DNA from: Tritonibacter scottomollicae
GTDB lineage: Bacteria > Pseudomonadota > Alphaproteobacteria > Rhodobacterales > Rhodobacteraceae
Assembly (NCBI RefSeq): GCF_003003215.1
Contig: NZ_PVUF01000020.1
Span: 1-64,000 of the forward strand
Direction: 5' to 3'
DNA length: 64,000 nt
Shown: in pieces, positions 50,837-57,574 of the stretch
Numbering within the stretch: position 1 is the first letter of the stretch
How the letters are laid out: each line of letters starts with the position of its first letter
Position numbers and translations under genes: made by a program
Notes under the pieces: generated by a model
The model's database searches: none
What the model saw: only the letters and a program-made list of their open reading frames with translations
What the model was told of the DNA's origin: nothing

Positions 50837-51015
50837 TTCCAGTCACCTCCTTGCAGTTCTTTGTAAAACAACAACATTCCAGCGCTGGAGAGTTCCAAAA
50901 GCACGAATTTTCGTAGTTTCAAGGCAACAAAGGCGCGTCGTTTGCCCCGGTTCACGGCTTCTTTTCTTTGCCCCTGACGCGCACTGAATTTTCATGGGTC
51001 CGAGGAGATCGCGCC

Positions 51016-51597
51016 ATGCAGAATTTCACGAGACGAGAATTGATTTGTGCCGGAGCGATGGGTTGCTTTCTGCCCACAACTGCCTGGGCCCACAAAGTCA
51101 AATTGCCCGAACGGTTCGAACCACAATTGGTAAACACCCGTCGTGGTGACTGGGTTAAAGGCGATGTCCACGTCGTTCCCGACGATTTTTTCCTTTATTT
51201 CATGCTCGAGGACGGGATGGCGATCCGCTACGGGGTCGGGGTAGGGCGCAAAGGTTTGTACGAACCCGGAGAGTTCACGGTAGCGCGCAAGGCCAAATGG
51301 CCATGGTGGCGGCCAACGAACGCCATGATCCGGCGCGAGCCACGCAAATACGCAAAGTACAAGGATGGACTGAAAGGCGGGCCAAACAACCCGCTCGGGG
51401 CCCGCGCGCTCTATCTCTACGATGCCGAGGGACGCGATACCTATCTTCGCATTCATGGAACGAACGCCCCGGAGACAATTGGGTCTGCCGTGTCGAATGG
51501 ATGCGCGCGGTTGACGAATGAACATGTGAAGGATCTGTACGAACGCGTTGAAATCGGCGCCCGCGTCTTCCTGTATCCCAAAGTGACAACGGCGTGA
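51016..51597 (+). CDS. L,D-transpeptidase (YkuD domain), paralog 2
   Basis: The 193-residue protein starts MQNFTRRELICAGAMGCFLP, a Tat-type leader with GAGGAG upstream of the ATG. The YkuD catalytic segment is RIHGTNAPETIGSAVSNGCARL (His about residue 152, Cys about 170). It shares the sequence block YEPGEF/RKAKWPWWRPTNAMI/GGPNNPLGARALYLY with paralog 3 and with part of paralog 1. Periplasmic peptidoglycan crosslinking is the family function. Confidence 0.85.
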   Translation: MQNFTRRELICAGAMGCFLPTTAWAHKVKLPERFEPQLVNTRRGDWVKGDVHVVPDDFFLYFMLEDGMAIRYGVGVGRKGLYEPGEFTVARKAKWPWWRPTNAMIRREPRKYAKYKDGLKGGPNNPLGARALYLYDAEGRDTYLRIHGTNAPETIGSAVSNGCARLTNEHVKDLYERVEIGARVFLYPKVTTA

Positions 51598-51680
51598 GGA
51601 GTGTTCTGTCGCCTTGAAGTTCCTCTTCCGGAAATGGCACAAGTGCGGCAGTTGGCGAAAGCCAGTCTATCATTCATGAG

Positions 51681-52985
51681 GTGACGGAATTGTCTTTGAG
51701 CCGGAGGTCTTTCCTTGGCGGGATGACCGTTGCGCTGGCTGGTACCCGCTTGCCAGCAGCGACACACGAGTTGATCCTCGCGCCCCAATCGATCAAGGCG
51801 CACCTTGCTGGGTACGACGTGTCGATGTTGGGCTTCAACGGTGGTCTGCCGGGCCCAGAAGTCAGAATGCGACAAGGACAAACCGCCCGCATTACCCTCG
51901 ATAACCGATTGGAGGAGGGCGCTCTCGTTCACTGGCATGGGTTGCGGGTTCCAAATCGGATGGATGGTGTCAACGTCCTCACTCAGGATGTGGTCATTCC
52001 GGGCGACTCGTATCGTTATCAATTCGGCGTCCCGGATGCCGGCACGTATTGGTATCACTCGCATTACCTGTCTTACGATCAGGTCAGCCGCGGTCTTTTC
52101 GGCGCCTTCATCGTCGAGGAGCAAAATGCGCCGGCTGTCGACCATGACATCGTTGTTCAGTTCTTCGATGTCTTGCTGGATCAGTCCGGGCAGTACGACG
52201 AAGCGTTCAACCCGGCCCACTTCGCAACCGAGGGCCGTATCGGCAATACGGTCACGGCACTTGTTTTCAATGGAACCGGCAAGACTGTGAAACGAGGCGA
52301 CCGTCTGCGACTGCGTCTCATAAATCCCTCTATCGACAGGGTGTACCGTGTCGGCCTGGATGGTTTGATAGGCAAGATCGTTGCACTGGATGGCATGCCT
52401 CTGGCGCATCCTCGGACGCTCGAACCGATCCTTCTCGCTCCGGGGCAAAGATGCGATGTGATTGGTGATGCGACCGGGCCTATTAGATTCGACGACAGCT
52501 TTGGAGAACAGACGTTGAGCCTTGGCGAAATCGCTGTTTCCGGTTCCCGTGAGCCCGCGAAAGCGCCCATCACCGCATTGCCCGCCAACCGAATGCCCGC
52601 CCCGAAAGACCCCGGCCAAACCGCGGAGCTGGTGCTCCAGGGAGGTGCGGGAAGCGCGTCCCACAACGGCACAGGGACATGGGCGCTCAATGACGTATCC
52701 GGCCTGCCTCGAAGGCCTTTCCTATCCGCCGCGCAGGGGACGACCGCGCGCATTTCGATCCGCAACGAAACCGGGTTCCCACACGTCATGCATCTGCATG
52801 GCCACCATTTCTGGGAACTCGATGCGGCGGGTGAAGCCGGTCCATACCGGGACTCGACCTATCTGGATACCGGCGAGACGCGGGATATTCTCGTCGTCCT
52901 GGACAATCCGGGATCGTGGATGCTGCATTGCCACATGTTGAGCCACCAAGCCGACGGTATGGCAACGTGGATCAGAGTCGGCTGA
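51681..52985 (+). CDS. Multicopper oxidase 2
   Basis: The 434-residue protein has a Tat leader (LSRRSFLGGMTVALAGTRLP). Copper motifs VHWHGLR, WYHSHYLS, HVMHLHGHHFWEL and MLHCHMLSHQADGM are all present. It is a paralog of the oxidase at 43278 but clearly divergent. The frame opens with GTG; a TTG at 51690 is better spaced from GAGG, so the start is uncertain by three codons. It oxidises Cu(I) or phenolic substrates in the periplasm. Confidence 0.87.
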   Translation: MTELSLSRRSFLGGMTVALAGTRLPAATHELILAPQSIKAHLAGYDVSMLGFNGGLPGPEVRMRQGQTARITLDNRLEEGALVHWHGLRVPNRMDGVNVLTQDVVIPGDSYRYQFGVPDAGTYWYHSHYLSYDQVSRGLFGAFIVEEQNAPAVDHDIVVQFFDVLLDQSGQYDEAFNPAHFATEGRIGNTVTALVFNGTGKTVKRGDRLRLRLINPSIDRVYRVGLDGLIGKIVALDGMPLAHPRTLEPILLAPGQRCDVIGDATGPIRFDDSFGEQTLSLGEIAVSGSREPAKAPITALPANRMPAPKDPGQTAELVLQGGAGSASHNGTGTWALNDVSGLPRRPFLSAAQGTTARISIRNETGFPHVMHLHGHHFWELDAAGEAGPYRDSTYLDTGETRDILVVLDNPGSWMLHCHMLSHQADGMATWIRVG

Positions 52986-52998
52986 GGGTCGAGACGGA

Positions 52999-53012
52999 TA
53001 CATACCGTTACA
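52999..53012 (+). promoter_or_regulatory. Tandem TACA-N6-TACA site upstream of dsbB
   Basis: TACA at 52999-53002 and 53009-53012 within GGATACATACCGTTACAAAT. It has the same 10-base period and orientation as the sites before the response regulator and the 40301 operon. It lies 87 bases before the dsbB-like start. Confidence 0.6.
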
Positions 53013-53098
53013 AATCTCTGAATGATAACAGGCCTTTCGCCGTCTACGTAACCTGACAAGCGAGAAACAGGTCCATCGACTGCCAATGGGAGCGTTCA

Positions 53099-53611
53099 TT
53101 GACCCTGACACCAAAATCTCTCGGCATGACTGCGGCGGCAGGATCAGCCGCCTTGCTGTTGGGGGCCTTCGTTTTCCAGGCTCTTGGGTACGCGCCGTGC
53201 GCAATGTGCATCTGGCAACGCTACCCACACGCAATCGCCATTGGAATGGGCGCTCTGTTGCTCTTTGCTCTGCCGATTTTGCCAATCCTGATAATCGGTG
53301 CCCTGTCGGTACTCAGCACATCCGCGTTGGGAGTGTTTCATACCGGTGTCGAGCGCGGCTGGTGGGAGGGACCGACTTCTTGCACGGGATCCGGCCTCGA
53401 TGTTTCCCAAATGTCGGTATCGGAATTGCTGCCCTCTGCCAGTTCAAATGCGTCCAATCTTGTTCTGTGCAGTGAGGTTGTCTGGGAATTTCTGACGTTG
53501 TCCATGGCCAGTTGGAACGCGATCCTAAGCGGTGTCCTTGCTTGCCTCTGGTTGGTCGCGATCGCAAGACATCAAAAGGTTCGGTGGCATGGGGTCGCGG
53601 ACGTTTCTTGA
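53099..53611 (+). CDS. dsbB: DsbB-type quinone-linked disulfide oxidase
   Basis: The 170-residue protein has four membrane helices and the DsbB cysteine pairs: YAPCAMCIWQRYPH (CxxC after helix 1, with the conserved WQR) and the second loop pair CTGSGLD ... LVLCSEVVWEFL. It re-oxidises DsbA-type proteins and passes electrons to quinone. A TTG start is preferred because GGGAG lies 6 bases upstream; an ATG nine codons later has no ribosome site. A copper-era second copy next to dsbA/dsbD-type genes. Confidence 0.85.
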   Translation: MTLTPKSLGMTAAAGSAALLLGAFVFQALGYAPCAMCIWQRYPHAIAIGMGALLLFALPILPILIIGALSVLSTSALGVFHTGVERGWWEGPTSCTGSGLDVSQMSVSELLPSASSNASNLVLCSEVVWEFLTLSMASWNAILSGVLACLWLVAIARHQKVRWHGVADVS

Positions 53612-53653
53612 ATCGTCCCGCATTCATCGAAAACAAACAAAGGGCTTCGCTTC

Positions 53654-54319
53654 ATGGTTACAAGACGACACTTCCTTGCACTTTCCGGCTCGCTGTTTTC
53701 AGCGTCTCTGAGTTCGCCAGCATTCGCTAAGACCTGGCCGTCAACAGCCGAAAAAGCAGCTTGGGATGCGCAGATCACGCCCGCCAACTATGACCCGGCA
53801 ACAACCAACCCATGGGGGCTGCATCCCAGGCTGCTGCCGCAACGCGTTTTGGCGAATGACGGTTTGCGCCCGGGTGACATTCACGTCGATGCGATCGCGC
53901 GCTATCTGTACCATATCGAGGAAGGTGGCACCGCGATGCGATACGGGGTGGCGATTGCCAAGGGCGATCTCTATGAACCCGGCACCTATACGATCCGCCG
54001 AAAGGTCGAATGGCCGCACTGGACGCCAACGCAGTCAATGATCGAACGCGATCCGGAGGCTTACGAGCGGTTTGCCGACGGTATGGAGCCCGGCCCCAAC
54101 AATGCCTTGGGCAGCAGGGCTTTGTATCTATTCGTCGGAGATCGGGATACGTACCTTCGAATTCACGGAACGCCGAGCCCTCGCAGCATTGGCGGCCGGG
54201 CCAGTTCGGGATGCGTGCGCATGGTGATGGCCCACATCAATGATCTCTATCCGAATGTCGCTGTCGGATCGACGGCGTTCCTTTACTCGGCCGAAGACAG
54301 CGTTACCGCTCGAAGCTAA
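53654..54319 (+). CDS. L,D-transpeptidase (YkuD domain), paralog 3
   Basis: The 221-residue protein has a Tat leader (VTRRHFLALSGSLFSASLSS) and the YkuD segment RIHGTPSPRSIGGRASSGCVRM (His about residue 170, Cys about 187). It is closest to paralog 2 (GDLYEPGTYTIRRKVEWPHW, GPNNALGSRALYLF). It lies 42 bases after dsbB, probably in the same operon. Three such genes in 14 kb of copper genes is striking. Confidence 0.85.
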   Translation: MVTRRHFLALSGSLFSASLSSPAFAKTWPSTAEKAAWDAQITPANYDPATTNPWGLHPRLLPQRVLANDGLRPGDIHVDAIARYLYHIEEGGTAMRYGVAIAKGDLYEPGTYTIRRKVEWPHWTPTQSMIERDPEAYERFADGMEPGPNNALGSRALYLFVGDRDTYLRIHGTPSPRSIGGRASSGCVRMVMAHINDLYPNVAVGSTAFLYSAEDSVTARS

Positions 54320-54395
54320 CCTATTGCATCTTTGGCTCACACGCCGAGGACTGCGTCGTGCAGGGACATCTTCCAATGAATTGTTGGACGAACAC

Positions 54396-55025
54396 TCACG
54401 GCTGTGTCGCAAGTGAACTTTCGAACTGTGCGATCGCTACGGATTTGTCGTCCTCATCGTTCTCGAACAGCTTTGTGGTTCGCACGCCCGGCAACTTGCC
54501 AAAATCCGCCATCAGGCGCTTTGGAAAAAATGTGCGTCCGATGGATTCAAATCCTGGTAATTGTCTGAGTACCGCGGAGGTACTGGCACTACAAAAACCG
54601 GAAGCGGCTGGGCCGCTGGCAATTGCAAGGCGCAAAGCCTGCTCCGCGACTTCGGGAGACACATCGATCTCTTGTATGACGACATGGTAGGTCTCGCGAG
54701 CATGAGCCCGCGCATAAAAATCGGCCACTTGTGGAGTAATGCCATAAAGCACATCTCCCCGTTCCGGTACAGCGCTCAGCCGGACCGTTCCTGCCGGATC
54801 GAAGATAACACGCTGCGACCCATTAATCATGACGCTGCTATGCGCACCCGCCCCGGACCTGTTGTTGATCATGGTGTACAACGTCAGCGCGGCCGGTCCA
54901 TCGTGACGGTAGGATGCGCTACTGATGACTTCGGCTGAAGCATCCGGGCGCATGTCGTTTCCTGCACCGCACCCCGCCAAAATTACCAAGGTTAGAACTG
55001 AGAAAATGCGGTTCAAAAAGAGCAC
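54396..55025 (-). CDS. Putative lipoprotein with a GxC motif, function unknown
   Basis: GTG at 55025 has AGGAGG 8 bases upstream and yields 209 residues beginning MLFLNRIFSVLTLVILAGC, an ideal lipoprotein signal; an ATG at 55043 would spoil it. The mature part has ALTLYTMINNRSGAGAHSSVMI, AGTVRLSAVPERGDVLYGIT and SGPAASGFCSASTSAVLRQL, with a Cys-Ser near residue 158 that recalls papain-like (DUF4105/Lnb-type) enzymes. No family can be assigned with confidence. It is convergent with paralog 3. Confidence 0.65.
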   Translation of the reverse strand: MLFLNRIFSVLTLVILAGCGAGNDMRPDASAEVISSASYRHDGPAALTLYTMINNRSGAGAHSSVMINGSQRVIFDPAGTVRLSAVPERGDVLYGITPQVADFYARAHARETYHVVIQEIDVSPEVAEQALRLAIASGPAASGFCSASTSAVLRQLPGFESIGRTFFPKRLMADFGKLPGVRTTKLFENDEDDKSVAIAQFESSLATQP

Positions 55026-55350
55026 CCTGCAGCCTCCTGCCATGGGTTGAATGATTGAATTTTCGGGATATTCAGGGCCTCTAGCAATCTCGACATCAAC
55101 TCTTCCGGATTTCACCTCTACCGAAACATGGGTTCGGTTTCGGTTGGTACGCGACTCCTCGACAGGTTTTTCTCTGGATATCGCAAGTCTCAGATTAAGA
55201 GGAGCGTTCGCCCCGAATTGATTTGTCGCAATTTGTAACAGACCCCGCCTTTGTGACCTCGCGATACAAAACACCGGCTCGCGTGGCATTCCGCATCTGC
55301 AGGTGCATCCCATATGGTGGCTATCGTAACACTGACACGAGGTGATCGAC
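55026..55350. other. Gene-free divergent region between the lipoprotein and EF-hand genes
   Basis: No gene seen. It should hold the promoters of both divergent genes. An imperfect tandem pair in minus orientation (TACA 55237-55234, GACA 55227-55224) resembles the TACA-N6-TACA sites but lies about 200 bases from the lipoprotein start. Confidence 0.4.
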
Positions 55351-55944
55351 ATGAAACGCAATACTCTACTCGCTGCAATGACTCTGGCTGCAACCGCCTT
55401 TGGTGGCGTCGCCTTGGCGGATGCCAACCATGGGCACAGTGGTCAACCTGGTGCCCAAAGTGGGGCAGGCATGATGCAGAACGGTGGTCCGGGCATGATG
55501 GGGAACATGGGCGGAATGATGGACATGATGCAGCGCATGCACGGAAACATGATGGGCGCAGGCATGGGCAGTGGTATGATGGGCGCAGGCATGGCTGGCG
55601 GCATGATGCAAATGTTCGACACCGATGGAGACGGCACAACGACGCCGGAAGAAATGCGCACGCAGCTGCAGGCCAAGCTTTCCGAGTTTGACAGCGACGG
55701 GGATGGAAACCTCTCGATTACCGAGTTTGAAGCTCTCCACAGCGCGATGATCCGCGAAATGATGGTGGATCGTTTTCAACACCTCGATGCCGATGGCGAC
55801 GGCGCGGTGACGCCGGAAGAGATGGCCGCTCCTGCCGATAGGATGGAGCGGATGCAGATGATGCGGTCGAACATGGCAGATGCGCCTGCGCGGCCGGGCA
55901 ACGGTCAGGGCATGGGCAACGGCTCCATGATGCAGGACAACTGA
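55351..55944 (+). CDS. Exported EF-hand protein with a Met/Gly-rich domain
   Basis: The 197-residue protein has a signal peptide (KRNTLLAAMTLAATAFGGVALA). A Met/Gly/His-rich stretch (about residues 25-90, GGPGMMGNMGGMMDMMQRMH) and three EF-hand loops follow: DTDGDGTTTPEE, DSDGDGNLSITEFE and DADGDGAVTPEE. A GAGGTG ribosome site precedes the ATG. The Met-rich part could bind Cu(I), the loops calcium. A hairpin terminator follows the stop. Likely a periplasmic metal buffer; not shown. Confidence 0.75.
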   Translation: MKRNTLLAAMTLAATAFGGVALADANHGHSGQPGAQSGAGMMQNGGPGMMGNMGGMMDMMQRMHGNMMGAGMGSGMMGAGMAGGMMQMFDTDGDGTTTPEEMRTQLQAKLSEFDSDGDGNLSITEFEALHSAMIREMMVDRFQHLDADGDGAVTPEEMAAPADRMERMQMMRSNMADAPARPGNGQGMGNGSMMQDN

Positions 55945-55948
55945 GCCA

Positions 55949-55976
55949 ACGGGTGCCGGTTTTTTCCGGCACCCGT
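55949..55976 (+). terminator. Terminator hairpin after the EF-hand gene
   Basis: ACGGGTGCCGG (55949-55959) and CCGGCACCCGT (55966-55976) pair perfectly around a TTTTTT loop, 4 bases past the stop. No T tract follows the stem. Confidence 0.65.
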
Positions 55977-56083
55977 CCTCAAAACGCCAAAACCGTTCTC
56001 GGCCGGGACATTGAACCGAACCGCGACCTGAACCGTTTAGCCTCGGTATGCCAAAAAATAGAGACACGGAAAGGAAAATTCCC

Positions 56084-56470
56084 ATGGCCTATACCTATGA
56101 TCGCGTCCTGAAAGACACCAATATCGATGACGCAGAGATGCGTGTTCGGGATGCTTTGGCAGACAAGGGCTTCGGCGTTCTGACTGAGATTGACGTCAAA
56201 GCGACGATGAAAAAGAAACTTGATGCGGACATGCCGCCTTACCGCATTCTCGGGGCCTGTAATCCGGGCATGGCGCACAAAGCCATCGAGATCGAGCCTC
56301 GCATCGGTGCGATGCTTCCCTGCAATGTCATCCTGCGGCAACTGGACGGCGACACCGAGGTCAGCGCGGTCGATCCTGTCGCTTCGATGCAGGCGGTGCA
56401 GAACCAAGACCTGGACGCGGTCGCCGGCGAAGTCCGCGATCTCCTTCGGGACGCCCTCGACACCGCGTGA
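56084..56470 (+). CDS. DUF302 protein
   Basis: The 128-residue cytoplasmic protein starts MAYTYDRVLKDTNIDDAEMR; AAGGAA lies upstream and this start is preferred to an ATG 12 codons earlier. DUF302 features are KGFGVLTEIDVKATMKKKLD, YRILGACNPGMAHKAIEIEP and LPCNVILRQLDGDTEVSAVDP. The conserved CNP is present. DUF302 proteins are often near copper and heavy-metal genes; their function is unknown. Confidence 0.8.
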   Translation: MAYTYDRVLKDTNIDDAEMRVRDALADKGFGVLTEIDVKATMKKKLDADMPPYRILGACNPGMAHKAIEIEPRIGAMLPCNVILRQLDGDTEVSAVDPVASMQAVQNQDLDAVAGEVRDLLRDALDTA

Positions 56471-56575
56471 TGGCGGGATGGGCGTTGGATGCCCTGTCGC
56501 AGATCGAGCGCCTTTAGCGGTGCTCGATCAATGCCATCTAATCCCCACGTAAATTCTTGATGAGGAACTCACCCA

Positions 56576-57496
56576 GTGCTGCCAGCGGGATTGCCATTTC
56601 CGGATATTGGAACCGACCTCTTCTCCTTCGACATCGGGGGGGTCACATTCGCACTCCGCTGGTACGCGCTAGCCTATATCTTCGGTATCCTGATTGGCTG
56701 GCGCATTTGTTCGAGTGCCATAAGCCGTCCCGCGCTCTGGACGTCAGCTGGACCGCCGCTTGACCGAACGCAGATCGAAGATCTTCTGACGTGGATCATC
56801 ATCGGCGTGATTGCTGGTGGTCGCCTGGGCTTTGTACTGTTCTACCAGCCCGCATATTATCTCGCCAATCCCTTGGAAATTCTGATGGTCTGGCAAGGCG
56901 GCATGTCTTTCCACGGGGGGTTCGCGGGAGTTGTCATCGCGGCCTTGCTGTTCTGCCTTAGACAGAACGCGTCATTGCTCAGCACTGGCGACTTGCTGGC
57001 TTTGGCAACACCACCAGGCTTGTTTCTTGGAAGGCTGGCGAACTTCACCAACAATGAGTTGTGGGGGCGTCCAACGGACGTTCCCTGGGCGGTGATCTTT
57101 CCCGGCGAAGTCGCGCAGGCCTGCCCAGGGGTTAGCGGCCTCTGCGCCCGACACCCGTCCCAGCTGTACGAGGCGGTATTGGAGGGGCTCATTCTTGGAA
57201 TACTGCTCATTTATCTCGCTTGGGGCCGGGGCTGGCTGAAAATGCCCGGTGCCTTGGCTGGCGTGTTTCTGACCGGCTATGGTCTTGCCCGAAATTTCGT
57301 CGAGATGTTCCGGCAACCGGACCAGCAGTTCGTGACGGAAGATAACCCAATTGGCCATGCGCTCCACTTTGGTGAGTGGGGTTTGACCATGGGCCAGTTG
57401 CTCTCCATGCCAATGGTGCTGGTCGGGCTGGCGTTGATCGTGTTCGCCCGGCGGGAACGGGGCCGGACAGCGCCACCCCGCAGAGCCGCAATGTAA
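56576..57496 (+). CDS. lgt: Prolipoprotein diacylglyceryl transferase (plasmid copy)
   Basis: The 306-residue polytopic protein has the Lgt signature: [14 protein letters not shown], the box [35 protein letters not shown] with the essential histidine-glycine pair, [20 protein letters not shown] and [18 protein letters not shown] start with GAGGAA upstream. It attaches diacylglycerol to lipobox cysteines in the inner membrane. At least three lipoprotein genes are in the cargo (39615, 54396, 62057). lgt is normally a single essential chromosomal gene, so a plasmid copy is unusual. Confidence 0.9.
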   Translation: MLPAGLPFPDIGTDLFSFDIGGVTFALRWYALAYIFGILIGWRICSSAISRPALWTSAGPPLDRTQIEDLLTWIIIGVIAGGRLGFVLFYQPAYYLANPLEILMVWQGGMSFHGGFAGVVIAALLFCLRQNASLLSTGDLLALATPPGLFLGRLANFTNNELWGRPTDVPWAVIFPGEVAQACPGVSGLCARHPSQLYEAVLEGLILGILLIYLAWGRGWLKMPGALAGVFLTGYGLARNFVEMFRQPDQQFVTEDNPIGHALHFGEWGLTMGQLLSMPMVLVGLALIVFARRERGRTAPPRRAAM

Positions 57497-57514
57497 TCGC
57501 CGTACTGATCTCTC

Positions 57515-57545
57515 TTGACCCTCCTGTGGATGGAAGCCCCAAGCA
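57515..57545 (+). promoter_or_regulatory. CueR-type promoter of copA2
   Basis: TTGACC (57515-57520), then CTCC-N7-GGAA (57521-57535), 19-base spacer and a poor -10 CAAGCA (57540-57545). Same arrangement as the four other sites. It starts 18 bases after the lgt stop. Confidence 0.65.
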
Positions 57546-57574
57546 AGAGAAGCATTCTCGGAAAGGACCGCAAA

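Noticed and set aside
50877-50890. Candidate sixth CueR site upstream of the DUF305 gene
   Set aside because: The dyad centre is 6 bases, not 7, and TTGACC is missing at the right place, so it was not counted with the five good sites.
55224-55237. Candidate fifth TACA tandem site
   Set aside because: One half-site is GACA and it lies about 200 bases from the nearest suitable start; too weak to list as a site.
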